Position numbers and translations under genes: made by a program
Shown: positions 18,254 through 28,149 of the stretch, in pieces
How positions within the stretch are numbered: position 1 is the stretch's first letter
How the letters are laid out: each line of letters opens with the position of its first letter
Notes under the pieces: model-generated
What the model saw: only the letters and a program-made list of their open reading frames with translations
The model's database searches: none
What the model was told of the DNA's origin: nothing
Origin: Blastocatellia bacterium
Lineage (GTDB): Bacteria > Acidobacteriota > Blastocatellia > HR10 > J050
Assembly (NCBI GenBank): GCA_025054955.1
Contig: JANWZE010000103.1
Coordinates: forward strand, 1-64,000
Length of the DNA stretch: 64,000 bases
Direction of reading: 5' to 3'

Positions 18254-18600
18254 GGAATCGCCCATGAGCTCCGCGCTCGTCGCACACAATGAAGAGGACT
18301 CACACGCAGACACGGAGGGCACGGAGAGGCTCTCAGTTGGCCGGTCTTTGTGTTCTTAGTGGCTCGGTGAGGAAATGATTTTCACAGGAATCGCCCATGA
18401 GCTGCGCGCTCGTCGCACACAATGAAGAGGACTCACACGGAGACACGGAGGGCATGGAGAGGCTCTCAGTTGGCCGGTCTTTGTGTTCTTAGTGGCTCGG
18501 TGAGGAAATGACTTTCACAGGAATCGCCCATGAGCTCCACGCTCGCTACGAATGATGAAAATACTCTTTCGTGAGGTTCGTGTGTTTCGTGGGCTATGTT
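18254..18600. repeat. 133-bp direct repeats, two full copies and one diverged part
   Basis: Copies beginning GGAATCGCCCATGAGCT start at 18254, 18387 and 18520, exactly 133 bases apart. The first two are about 97% identical and include CCGGTCTTTGTGTTCTTAGT. The third departs after about 25 bases into the CGTGAGGTTCGTGTGTTTCG block also seen in the 8985-9585 duplication. The same unit lies in the opposite orientation at 39081-39234. There are no unique spacers, so this is not CRISPR. Confidence 0.85.
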
Positions 18601-18690
18601 CAAGGGAGGCCAAGCATCTCAGCGTCATTTTTGTCTTGTTGTCTTGCATAGCGCGCTCTGCACGCGAGCGACGGTTTGATAGCCAGTCCA

Positions 18691-19854
18691 ATGCAACGGG
18701 TACTCCATTTTGCTCAGGATAGCGACACCAGCGGGTTTTTCCCGCAACTGGCGCGGTGGCATGACCGCCGTCGTTATCGCATGTACTTCGGGACGCTCAA
18801 CCCGATGGCGCCTTGGTTGCGGGATGAGATGGAGTCGCAAGGCGTTCACTGCTTCAGTTGCGATGCTCGGCGCCGCGTCCAGTATCCGTTCGCTCTGCTG
18901 CGGCTGGCGCGGTTCTTGCGTCGCGAGCGGATTGATATTTTGCATACGCATCTGTTTGAGCCGTCGGTGATCGGTTTGCTGGCCGGGACGCTGGCGGGCA
19001 CGAACTTGCGCATCATGACGCGCCACTACTCGGATTACCACACGCGCATCAATAAGCGATGGCACGTGCGATTGGATCAGATGTGCACGCGGCTGAGCCA
19101 CAAGGTGATTGCCGTCTCGCAGCACACGGCGGATCACATGCTGGCTGGAGAACAAGCGCCGCCTGAAAAGCTGCATGTCGTTTTGAACGGCATTGACTTC
19201 GCTCGCGTCAGGCTTTCGGACAATTATGACCGCGACAGATGGAGGCAGGAGTTTGTCGAGGAAGGAACGCATTTGCTGTTGATCGCCGCGCGGTTGCACC
19301 CGGAGAAAGGCTACGAATACCTCTTCGAGGCAATGGCAAAGTTGAAGCATCGCTTCAACGGGAAGATCAAGCTATTGGTGGCCGGCAAAGGCGCGCTGCT
19401 GGAGCATTATCAGCGGATGGTTTGTTCGCTTCAGTGCGATGATGTAGTGACTTTTCTTGGTTTCAGAAAAGACCTACCTGATGTGATGGCGGCGGTTGAT
19501 CTGTTTGTGTTGCCGAGCGTCGCTGAGGCTTTTGGGCTGGTGTTGGCCGAGGCGCTATATCTGGGCACGCCGGTGGTGGCCACGCGCGTTGGCGGCATAC
19601 CTGAGATTGTGGACGATGGCGTAGATGGTGTGCTCGTGCCGCCGGCGGACAGTGAGGCGCTGGCCGATGCCATCGCGGAGCTGCTCAATGATCCGGCGCG
19701 TCGGCGGCAGATGGCCGGCGCTGGCCGTCACAAGGTCGTCAGCCGATTTCAATTCAACCAGATGGTGCGCGCATACGAAGCCATTTACGCACGGCTTATC
19801 ACGACAGGTCGTGACGTCGAGCTAGAACACGTCGGCGATCATCTTCATGGGTAA
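18691..19854 (+). CDS. GT4 family glycosyltransferase
   Basis: This 387-residue protein starts at the ATG at 18691. The C-terminal half has LLLIAARLHPEKGYEYLFEA, VTFLGFRKDLPDVMAAVDLF and LPSVAEAFGLVLAEALYLG followed by TPVVATRVGGIPEIV, a textbook GT4 donor site with E..G.VL.EA. The N-terminal half has DILHTHLFEPSVIG and an acceptor-binding SDYHTRINKRWHVRLDQ. It probably builds the repeat unit on its lipid carrier. The last 8 bases overlap the next gene, a sign of coupled translation. Confidence 0.88.
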   Translation: MQRVLHFAQDSDTSGFFPQLARWHDRRRYRMYFGTLNPMAPWLRDEMESQGVHCFSCDARRRVQYPFALLRLARFLRRERIDILHTHLFEPSVIGLLAGTLAGTNLRIMTRHYSDYHTRINKRWHVRLDQMCTRLSHKVIAVSQHTADHMLAGEQAPPEKLHVVLNGIDFARVRLSDNYDRDRWRQEFVEEGTHLLLIAARLHPEKGYEYLFEAMAKLKHRFNGKIKLLVAGKGALLEHYQRMVCSLQCDDVVTFLGFRKDLPDVMAAVDLFVLPSVAEAFGLVLAEALYLGTPVVATRVGGIPEIVDDGVDGVLVPPADSEALADAIAELLNDPARRRQMAGAGRHKVVSRFQFNQMVRAYEAIYARLITTGRDVELEHVGDHLHG

Positions 19855-20674
19855 CACGCCGGATTTGTGGGAGCGCGTCACTCTCATGACTTCAAGCCGG
19901 GAGCTGGCTGTGCTGGTGCTTTCGTGCGATGCATTCGCCGACGCTTGGACTCCATTCTTCAACATGTATTTCACTTATTGGCCTGATTGTCCCTACACCA
20001 TTTATCTTTGCAGCGAGACGGTGGACTACGAGCATCCGCGAGTAAAAACAATCAAGCCGGGACGTCAGCTTCAATGGTCGGCGCGTCTGCAATGGGCCTT
20101 AGCGCAGATAAGCGAGGAGTACCTGATTTTTCTGCTTGAAGATTACATTTTCTTGAAGCCTGTCAGCACTGAGCGGATCGAATATCACCTCGACGTGCTC
20201 AAAAAGACTCGTTCATGTTACCTGCGATTGTTTCCTTGTCCTGGCCCGGATGAGCCATTGGCGGGGTATCCGGGCATCGGCGTCATCAGAGCGGGCAGCC
20301 CGTATCGCAATTGTACGCAAGCCGCCATCTGGAAGAAGGATGCGCTACTGGCCATCCTTGACCCGAATGAAAGCGTTTGGGATTTTGAACTGATTGGCGT
20401 CAAGCGCGCCGAGCAATTAGACGGCATGTTCCTGTGCGTTGAAATTGATGAAAAAGGCGACCCACTGGAAGAAGGCGATTATCCGATCACTTATTTCTGC
20501 ACGGGTATCAATCGCGGCAAATGGCGACGCGAAGCCGTCAAGATCATTCGCCGGCACGGCTTCGATGTAGATTTAACAAGACGCGCGCAAGAAACGCGCC
20601 GAGAGATGTACATGCGGATGTTGTGGCGCCAATATTGCAAGCTGCGGCGAATCTCACCGATTACCTATACATGA
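19847..20674 (+). CDS. Putative glycosyltransferase-like protein, family unclear
   Basis: This 275-residue protein overlaps the preceding GT4 gene by 8 bp. It starts with ELAVLVLSCDAFADAWTPFF and has EEYLIFLLEDYIFLKPVS, which resembles the metal-binding acidic motif of GT-A enzymes (LEDY), then YPGIGVIRAGSPYRNCTQAA and a basic C-terminus (RREMYMRMLWRQYCKLRR) that could touch the membrane. I do not recognise the family with certainty; proteins of this texture are found in surface-polysaccharide loci. A sugar transferase role is inferred from context and the LED motif. Confidence 0.55.
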   Translation: MGNTPDLWERVTLMTSSRELAVLVLSCDAFADAWTPFFNMYFTYWPDCPYTIYLCSETVDYEHPRVKTIKPGRQLQWSARLQWALAQISEEYLIFLLEDYIFLKPVSTERIEYHLDVLKKTRSCYLRLFPCPGPDEPLAGYPGIGVIRAGSPYRNCTQAAIWKKDALLAILDPNESVWDFELIGVKRAEQLDGMFLCVEIDEKGDPLEEGDYPITYFCTGINRGKWRREAVKIIRRHGFDVDLTRRAQETRREMYMRMLWRQYCKLRRISPITYT

Positions 20675-20681
20675 GTGGTTT

Positions 20682-20780
20682 GTTGAAAGCGAGCGTCTGC
20701 TCAGCTTGTGTTGTTCAATTTGCCTGCGTGGCTGCCTCGTAGCCGTAGATTGAGTTGAAAGCGAGCGTCAGATCAGCTTG
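20682..20780. repeat. 27-bp direct repeat, two copies
   Basis: GTTGAAAGCGAGCGTC followed by a variable base pair and CAGCTTG occurs at 20682-20708 and again at 20754-20780, 72 bases apart, just before the FkbM gene. The copies differ at two positions. Function is unknown. Confidence 0.6.
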
Positions 20781-20800
20781 CTTTGTCCGATGGTGCAGTG

Positions 20801-21646
20801 ATGACAGCATCTCTGCGTCTGTTGCGGTTGGCCAAACCGGTCGTTGAACGGTTTCCACGTTTGGCTGCCGCGTATCGTTTGTGGCGCGACAGCCGGTTTG
20901 TGCCTGAACAGGCGCGGATGACGCCGTTAGGCTTCAAATTTAGCGGCAATCCGGCGATGGAGCAGGGCCTTCACGAGCCTGAAGAAGTGCAACTGGTCAG
21001 AGAGTACCTTGGCGAGGCTGATGTGTTTGTGAACATCGGCGCCAATATCGGCTACTACTGCTGCCTGGCTCTGAGTCTGGGCAAGCACACGATTGCGTTC
21101 GAGCCGATTGAGATGAATTTGCGGTATCTGTACGCCAACGTTCAGGCGAATGGCTGGGAGGATAATATCGAGGTGTTTCCTCTGGCGCTGAGTAATAAGA
21201 CAGGCTTGACCTACTGCTATGGGGGTGGCACTGGCGCGTCGCTCATTGCCGGGTGGGCCGGCACAACGAATCGCGTGCGGCGCGTCGTGCCGGTTTCCAC
21301 GCTCGATTGTGTGTTAGGAAATAGGCTCGCCGGACAGCGATGTTTCTTCCTGGTTGACATCGAAGGCGCAGAGAAATTCATGCTGGAAGGCGCAGTGAAT
21401 CATCTGCGGATGAAGCCACCGGCAATTTGGATGGTCGAAATCTCGATCAACGAGCATCAACCGGCGGGCTTGAGCATCAATCCGCATCTGCTGGCCACAT
21501 TCCGGATGTTTTGGCAAAACGGCTACAAGGCTCGAACGGCCACGAGAGAGTTCGTTGAAGTTCGAGAAGAAGATATTGTGGCCATCGCCGAGAGCGGACG
21601 TGATAGCTTGCACACGCATAATTTTCTTTTTCTTCCAAACCGCTAG
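20801..21646 (+). CDS. FkbM family methyltransferase
   Basis: This 281-residue protein starts at the ATG at 20801; a TTG at 20783 is also in frame. Motif I is DVFVNIGANIGYYCCLAL at about residues 72-90, followed by HTIAFEPIEMNLRYLYANV, the FkbM hallmark FEP..N...L..N. The later FFLVDIEGAEKFMLEGA is the conserved D.EG.E segment. FkbM enzymes O-methylate hydroxyls of sugars or polyketides with SAM. Here it probably caps or decorates a sugar of the polysaccharide. A second FkbM gene lies at 34535. Confidence 0.88.
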   Translation: MTASLRLLRLAKPVVERFPRLAAAYRLWRDSRFVPEQARMTPLGFKFSGNPAMEQGLHEPEEVQLVREYLGEADVFVNIGANIGYYCCLALSLGKHTIAFEPIEMNLRYLYANVQANGWEDNIEVFPLALSNKTGLTYCYGGGTGASLIAGWAGTTNRVRRVVPVSTLDCVLGNRLAGQRCFFLVDIEGAEKFMLEGAVNHLRMKPPAIWMVEISINEHQPAGLSINPHLLATFRMFWQNGYKARTATREFVEVREEDIVAIAESGRDSLHTHNFLFLPNR

Positions 21647-21655
21647 GGAGCGTGA

Positions 21656-22735
<1,080 letters not shown>

Positions 22736-22799
22736 TCTGTTTCGTTGGCCGCCGTGCGCACGAGAGCGAATACGTTGATCCGATTGAGTCAGTCAAAAG

Positions 22800-23714
22800 A
22801 TGCCCACGCCTGAGCCACAGGTTTCGGTTGTTATCCCAACTTATAATTGCGCTGCGTATCTCGGCGAGGCAGTGGAAAGCGTGTTAGCTCAGACCTACCG
22901 TGATTTCGAGGTGGTGGTCATTGATGACGGCTCGACCGATGAGACAGAAGCGATGATGCGCCGGTATGGGCCGCCGGTGCGATATTTTCGCCAACCGAAT
23001 CGGGGCGTCGCCCTGGCGCGCAATCATGGCATTGAGCAGAGTCGTGGCCGTTATGTTGCGTTCCTGGATGCCGACGATACCTGGATGCCACAGAAGCTGG
23101 AACGACAATTGGTAGCGCTGGCCGGGCAGCCGGCGTATCGAGCCTGCTATTCAGCATTCGTCACCATGACATCTGACCGGCGCCCGCTCGGCGTCAGGCG
23201 CAGTCAGCGGCGCGGTTCAGTGTGGCACGACCTGCTGCTTTACGGAAATCTGATCGGCACGCCCAGCACCGTGCTGTGTGAACGTTCATTGGCGCTGGCC
23301 GCAGGGGGCTTCGATCCGTTGCTCAGTTTAGGCGCTGATTGGGATATGTGGATTCGGCTGGGTGCGCTGACAGAGTTTCTCTATGTGGATGAGCCGCTGG
23401 TCTGGTATCGGGAGCATGGCGCGAACATGAGTCGAGACGCGGCATTGCTGGAGCGCGATAGTCTGCGTGTGCTCCAGAAGGGATTTGCCATGGCTGCGCT
23501 GCCGGAATCACTTCGGATGCAGCGCCGCGCGGCCTTTGCTCGCAATTATATGGTGCTGGCCGGAACGTATTTTCACGCGCGACGCTATGGGGATTTCTTG
23601 CGGTGTGCCGCGCGCGCGGTGGCGTTGGATGTGAAACAGGCGAGCTACTTGGCCGCGTTTCCGCTCCGATGGCTGTCTCGCCGGCGAAGTCACCTCGGCA
23701 GTGAAATCGGTTAG
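22800..23714 (+). CDS. GT2 family glycosyltransferase
   Basis: This 304-residue protein has the GT-A start VSVVIPTYNCAAYLGEAVES, FEVVVIDDGSTDETEAM, then NRGVALARNHGIEQSRGRYV and AFLDADDTWMPQKLERQL. DADD is the metal and nucleotide-sugar motif at about residue 91. SLGADWDMWIRLGALTEFLY supplies the acceptor-side ED/W region. No membrane helix is seen. It is one of several transferases expected to assemble the repeat unit. The donor is not predictable. Confidence 0.9.
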   Translation: MPTPEPQVSVVIPTYNCAAYLGEAVESVLAQTYRDFEVVVIDDGSTDETEAMMRRYGPPVRYFRQPNRGVALARNHGIEQSRGRYVAFLDADDTWMPQKLERQLVALAGQPAYRACYSAFVTMTSDRRPLGVRRSQRRGSVWHDLLLYGNLIGTPSTVLCERSLALAAGGFDPLLSLGADWDMWIRLGALTEFLYVDEPLVWYREHGANMSRDAALLERDSLRVLQKGFAMAALPESLRMQRRAAFARNYMVLAGTYFHARRYGDFLRCAARAVALDVKQASYLAAFPLRWLSRRRSHLGSEIG

Positions 23715-23752
23715 CCGACTGGCGGACAAGAGAAGTCGAATGGAGCAAGCTT

Positions 23753-25030
23753 GTGAAGAGTGTGGCTGCACCTAAGGTTCTCTACATTGTCTACTGGGGC
23801 GCTGCCGAACCGCTCGGTCAGTCGCTTGTGCTGCCGGCAGTGAGGCGATTGGCAGCGTTGGGCGCAGAGCTGACGCTGGTGACATTCGAGAAACCGGCCG
23901 ATGCCGCCAATCGTGACGAAATGACCCGCATTCGCCGGCTGCTTCAGCAAAGCGGCGTGCGCTGGGTGCCGCTCCGGTATCATAAGCGTCCGAAGTGGCC
24001 GGCCACAGCCGTTGACGTAACTCACGGATGGATGCGCGCCATTCTTGAACGGATGCGCAATCGGCCTGAGATCATTCATGCGCGCACGTTCATTGGCGGG
24101 CTGATTGGACTGGCTCTTGCGCCGGTCATCGGCGCCAAACTCGTATATCACAACGAAGGATTTTATCCCGATGAGCAGGTGGACGGCGGCGTGTGGAGAG
24201 CTAATTCCATGCCGCACCGTTTGGCAAAATTCTTGGAGCAGCGAATGTATGCCCGCGCCGATGGCATCATCGCTATGTCGCGCCGAGGCAAGCAAGTCAT
24301 TGAGTGTTTGCCCGCGGTCGCACGCAATCGCACGCCGGTGATCGTCGTGCCCAGTTGCGTAGATTTGGAACGCTTCCGATGGAATGGGTCAAGAGCGGTC
24401 GTTGCGCGCGACTCGCTCCGATTGATTTACATCGGCAGCGTTGGCGCACGCTACCTCCTGGACAAAATCGGACGCTTTGCTGCCGTCGTGTTTCGGGATG
24501 TGTTGCCGGGGCATTTACGGATTCTGACCAAGGCCGACGGGGAGCTAGTTCGTTCCATGCTTGCAGCCGGTGGTTTATCGGCTGAGCAATGGTCGGTCGG
24601 GAGCGTTCCGCATGCGGCGATGCCTGAACAACTGGCCGGGCAGCACGCCGGGCTGTTCTTTCTGGCTCAAGGGCTGAGCGAGCACGGTTGCTCGCCCACC
24701 AAGATCGGAGAATACTGGGCAATGGGGTTGCCGGTGATTACCACGCCGAATGTCAGCGACACCGATCAGATCATTGCCCATCGGCGCGTGGGTGTGATTG
24801 TGCATGAGCATACGGATGCAGCCTATCGGCGAGCTGGCCACGCGCTTCTCTCATTGTTGAATGATCCTGAGTTGCCCGAGCGTTGCCGTCAAGCGGCTGA
24901 AGCGCATTACGCGCTGGAGCCAGCGTGTCAACGCCAGATGGAGCTATATGACCACCTCCTTTCTCGATCCGCTACGAGTCATAAGCGAGAATGGCGGATT
25001 GAGAATGGCGGATTGAGGATCGAGGATTGA
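23753..25030 (+). CDS. GT4-like glycosyltransferase
   Basis: This protein of about 425 residues starts at a GTG at 23753 with GGAG seven bases upstream. The N-terminal GT-B part has KVLYIVYWGAAEPLGQSLV and IIHARTFIGGLIGLALAPVI. The C-terminal part has LRLIYIGSVGARYLLDKIG and SEHGCSPTKIGEYWAMGLPV followed by ITTPNVSDTDQII, where E...G.PV replaces the classical E(F/A)...PV loop. The final WRIENGGLRIED continues directly into a GA-rich repeat tract, so the natural C-terminus may have been extended by repeat sequence. Confidence 0.8.
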   Translation: MKSVAAPKVLYIVYWGAAEPLGQSLVLPAVRRLAALGAELTLVTFEKPADAANRDEMTRIRRLLQQSGVRWVPLRYHKRPKWPATAVDVTHGWMRAILERMRNRPEIIHARTFIGGLIGLALAPVIGAKLVYHNEGFYPDEQVDGGVWRANSMPHRLAKFLEQRMYARADGIIAMSRRGKQVIECLPAVARNRTPVIVVPSCVDLERFRWNGSRAVVARDSLRLIYIGSVGARYLLDKIGRFAAVVFRDVLPGHLRILTKADGELVRSMLAAGGLSAEQWSVGSVPHAAMPEQLAGQHAGLFFLAQGLSEHGCSPTKIGEYWAMGLPVITTPNVSDTDQIIAHRRVGVIVHEHTDAAYRRAGHALLSLLNDPELPERCRQAAEAHYALEPACQRQMELYDHLLSRSATSHKREWRIENGGLRIED

Positions 25031-25187
25031 TCGAGGATCGAGGCTTGAGAGTTGATCGAGACTTGAGAGCTGGTTGAGGCTTGATTGAAGCATGAGGGCT
25101 AATTGAGGCTTGATTGAAGCATGAGGGCTGTTTGAGGATCGCCTCACGAATCACGAATCACGGATCACGAACACGAACCGCGAACCA
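25031..25187. repeat. Low-complexity degenerate tandem repeats
   Basis: The spacer consists of units built from TTGATCGAGGATCGAGG and GGCTTGATTGAAGCATGAGG (the latter twice, about 33 bases apart), then AATCACGAATCACGGATCAC. Spacer tracts of the same style flank other genes here (31500s, 49230-49460). No promoter can be told apart. Confidence 0.7.
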
Positions 25188-25916
25188 ATGACCTCATCCG
25201 TTCATCGCGTGCTGGTCGCTATTCCGGCGTACAACGAGCAGGCCACGATTGGCGCTGTGGTGCGTCGTGTGCAAGAGGCGTTGCCGGAGTTTGATCTGCT
25301 TGTCGTGAATGATGGCTCGCAGGATCAGACTGAGGCGATCGTGCGAAGTCTTGGTGTAGACACGGCGACTCATTTGTGTAATCTCGGTTATGGCCGCGCC
25401 GTTCAAACGGCTATCAAGCATGCGCTGCGGAACGGCTATGACACGTTGATCACGCTGGATGCCGACGGGCAGCATCGGCCTGAACAGATTCGCCGCATGT
25501 TTGAGGCATTCGTCAATGACGGCTGGGATTATCTGGTCGGCTCGCGGTATGTTCAGGCGCATGATTACCGGGGCGCGCCGCTGGGACGCCGCGTGGGTAT
25601 GCAGTTGTTTTCGTGGCTCACCAAACTCTTTGTGGGACAGCGCATCTACGATACGACGTCAGGGTTGAAGATCATGCGTCGCACAGTGTTTGAGCCGCTG
25701 ACTGAGTGGCACTTTGTGGATTTTCATGCCGAAGCCATTGTCTATTTGTGGCGGCTTGGATTTCGTATTGGCGAGTATCCAATCACCGTAGATGAGCGCC
25801 AGCACGGTCAATCCATGTATTCACTGGTCAGTCATGTCGCTTATCCGTTGAAAACGTCTACGATGATCTTGTTAGGAACGATTCAAGCTGACCTGACGCG
25901 GAGGAAACAACGATGA
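25188..25916 (+). CDS. GT2 dolichol-phosphate-mannose-synthase-like glycosyltransferase
   Basis: This 242-residue protein has VLVAIPAYNEQATIGAVVRR, DLLVVNDGSQDQTEAIV, NLGYGRAVQTAIKHALRNGY and LITLDADGQHRPEQI. This set is typical of polyprenyl-phosphate glycosyltransferases (DPM1/ArnC-like), including DADGQH at about residue 90. Such enzymes load a sugar onto polyprenyl phosphate for later use outside the membrane by GT-C enzymes. There is no C-terminal membrane helix. The next gene, a small DUF2304 membrane protein, overlaps by 4 bp (ATGA), so the two proteins probably work as a complex. Confidence 0.9.
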   Translation: MTSSVHRVLVAIPAYNEQATIGAVVRRVQEALPEFDLLVVNDGSQDQTEAIVRSLGVDTATHLCNLGYGRAVQTAIKHALRNGYDTLITLDADGQHRPEQIRRMFEAFVNDGWDYLVGSRYVQAHDYRGAPLGRRVGMQLFSWLTKLFVGQRIYDTTSGLKIMRRTVFEPLTEWHFVDFHAEAIVYLWRLGFRIGEYPITVDERQHGQSMYSLVSHVAYPLKTSTMILLGTIQADLTRRKQR

Positions 25917-26272
25917 CGCTTCATGGTATTGTGATGATTAACCTGATGGCCGCTGTGCTCGTGCTGTGGGTATTAAACCTGGTGCGACGCGGACGGCTCT
26001 ATGTTGGTTACGGTGTTCTGTTCATTGTCGTGTCGGTCTCTACAGCCGTAATTGTCTCTGTGCCTGAGCTGCTCATGTTGGTGACGCGGCTGGTCGGCGC
26101 CGTCTATCCCGTCTCGGCGTTAACGCTGCTGGCATTTGGCTTCATTGCTTTCATGTTTGTTTACATTTTGACGCAACTGACGATTGTGTCGAATCGGTTG
26201 GCGACGGTGGTGCAGGAATTAGCGTTGCGGCAGGCCAACGAGCAAGCCGAGACAGTGAATCGGTCACAATAA
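25913..26272 (+). CDS. DUF2304 small membrane protein
   Basis: This 119-residue protein has three hydrophobic helices at about residues 5-24, 33-52 and 67-95, then a polar C-terminal helix (LATVVQELALRQANEQAE), the usual DUF2304 shape. It overlaps the preceding polyprenyl-phosphate glycosyltransferase gene through ATGA. DUF2304 genes very often follow such transferases and may anchor them to the membrane, which is context-based inference. Confidence 0.78.
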   Translation: MTLHGIVMINLMAAVLVLWVLNLVRRGRLYVGYGVLFIVVSVSTAVIVSVPELLMLVTRLVGAVYPVSALTLLAFGFIAFMFVYILTQLTIVSNRLATVVQELALRQANEQAETVNRSQ

Positions 26273-26375
26273 GCTGTGGAGACTGGTTCAGACGAATGAC
26301 ACCTGTACTTGAGCTGGGGTGCGTGCCGCGAGCGGATGATCCGCTCATCGCGCTTGATGGTGTGAGCTTGCTGTG

Positions 26376-28127
26376 ATGTTTGCTAGAGGGCGTGTGCCGC
26401 GAGCGGATTATCCGATCATCACGGTGCTGACACTGGTGGCGATCTACCACCTGACGTTGTTAGATCGAGGCACATGGTCATGGCCGGACGAGCACCTTTA
26501 CACCGATGCGCTGAACGCTGTCGCTCATGCTCTGAACCTGGACGTGGCCGGATTTTGCAAATCGCTGACCGGTTTCGGCGCGCGACCGGCAGAAGCGACG
26601 TTGCGGCTCGCGCCGGCGGCCATTCAAACCTTGTTCGACAAGTTATGGGGCGTCTCGCCGTTCAATCCGCAATCGTTGCGCATTGCCGCCGCGCCAAACA
26701 TCCTCGTCTCATTTTTGCTGGGGCTGGTCTTTTACAAGCTTGCGTTGTTGTTTTACGAGGGCGAGCGCTGGACGGCTACATGGGCCACGAGCGTTTATGC
26801 GTTGCTGGTCAGCAGCAATGTCTATATTCGGCACGTCGTGCCGTACGACACGGCGCTGCTATTTGGGTTGCTCGCGTTATATTGGTTGTTGAACAGCCGG
26901 ATGAGCGAAACCTCGTTGAACAAGAAGCGGTGGGTCATGGCTGGGCTTTTATCCGGCGTGAGTCTGCTCGCGTATCCGGTGGTGTTCTTGTTGTATCGTC
27001 CTGCGGGGTTGGCGGCAGCGACCTTCTGTTTGATCTGTCTGATTGGTTCGCTGCGGATGATGGCTGGTGATGGTGTTGCATCAGAGAATCGGCGATGGAT
27101 CATCACGGGTTTGCTGGCCGGTTTCGGGCTTGCTCTCTATCCGGCTTACTATGCGTTTCCGGGCGCGTTATTGGCGATCATTGTGTTGGGGAAAACGGAG
27201 CCGCCCTACATTGGGTTTTCGTGGGCGCGGCTGCGGGCGGGCGCGTTGTATGGATGGTCTGTGTTGTGCGTGGTCTTCTTTTATGAAGTGGTGGCGCGGC
27301 TGGGCGGCGAGTCGTATCTGGGATGCGCGTACCGGTTGTCCAGGACGATTACGCAGGGAAGTTTTGAGGAAGCTTATGTGTTCCTTCCGCGGTTCTTCGT
27401 TGAGGTCGAGCGAGCCATTGGCGTGCTGTTGCTGGTGCTGGCGCTCGCCTATTTTGTCACGCTGCTCTGGCGGTTGGGCAAGCGCGTACCATTGTCTTGG
27501 TCGCAGGCGGCGTTGGCGCTCTGCTGCATGGTGCTGACCGGCGTTTATCTGGTCTATGCCACGCAGTCGGTCTTTCTCCAGAAGATGGTGTTCACCGGAC
27601 GGTACATTCACTTCTACATTCCATTCGTGGTGTGGGCGGCGATTGCTGCCTTGAGACAAATTCCTATGACGCGCTGGCGACGCTTGGCGTATGCAGGTAC
27701 AGTCCTCGTCTCCGTGTATTCCTTCATCGGGTTCGTGCGGGAGTATCGCGAGCTGGCCTACCCGATCAACGTGCTCTACGATCACGGCATTCGTTGGGAA
27801 GATGTCGTGGAGGAGAACAAGGTGTATGAAACGAGCGTCATCCCCGGTTGGGCTTACACGCTGCCGGCCAAGGGATTTTGCGGTCAAGCCAATTATGTGA
27901 CAGAGAAGCATGAGAGGCGTTACTTGCTTGTGAACTTCGGTCACTTCGATATGGCAGGCGGGTTTGCGCCTTATCATCCGCCAAGCGATGCGCAATTGAT
28001 TTACAAGAAACGGCACTTTCTGGTTTTCTCGGCTTCTCGTTTTGAGGGCTACACTCTGACTCGACGCCGCGATATGAAGGAAAGGGATTATCACGTGAGG
28101 ATATACAAGCTTCCTGATGCCCCGTGA
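26376..28127 (+). CDS. Large polytopic membrane protein, GT-C/PMT-like glycosyltransferase
   Basis: This protein is about 583 residues long with about 11-12 membrane helices. Near the N-terminus, LLDRGTWSWPDEHLYTDALN carries a periplasmic acidic pair (PDE), like the catalytic D-E motif in the first loop of GT-C enzymes (PMT/ArnT/GT39). A long hydrophilic C-terminal domain starts near residue 470. GT-C enzymes use polyprenyl-phosphate sugars, and the two flanking genes encode polyprenyl-phosphate glycosyltransferase-like proteins, so it may be their partner. The start is uncertain: a near-duplicate of GTGCCGCGAGCGGAT occurs just upstream at 26323 as well as at the N-terminus. Confidence 0.7.
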   Translation: MFARGRVPRADYPIITVLTLVAIYHLTLLDRGTWSWPDEHLYTDALNAVAHALNLDVAGFCKSLTGFGARPAEATLRLAPAAIQTLFDKLWGVSPFNPQSLRIAAAPNILVSFLLGLVFYKLALLFYEGERWTATWATSVYALLVSSNVYIRHVVPYDTALLFGLLALYWLLNSRMSETSLNKKRWVMAGLLSGVSLLAYPVVFLLYRPAGLAAATFCLICLIGSLRMMAGDGVASENRRWIITGLLAGFGLALYPAYYAFPGALLAIIVLGKTEPPYIGFSWARLRAGALYGWSVLCVVFFYEVVARLGGESYLGCAYRLSRTITQGSFEEAYVFLPRFFVEVERAIGVLLLVLALAYFVTLLWRLGKRVPLSWSQAALALCCMVLTGVYLVYATQSVFLQKMVFTGRYIHFYIPFVVWAAIAALRQIPMTRWRRLAYAGTVLVSVYSFIGFVREYRELAYPINVLYDHGIRWEDVVEENKVYETSVIPGWAYTLPAKGFCGQANYVTEKHERRYLLVNFGHFDMAGGFAPYHPPSDAQLIYKKRHFLVFSASRFEGYTLTRRRDMKERDYHVRIYKLPDAP

Positions 28128-28149
28128 TAGGCTGGAGGTCAGGCACGAT

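Noticed and set aside
18254-18600. 133-bp direct repeats as a CRISPR or as coding repeats
   Set aside because: The period is too long, there are no spacers, and no frame is conserved between copies.
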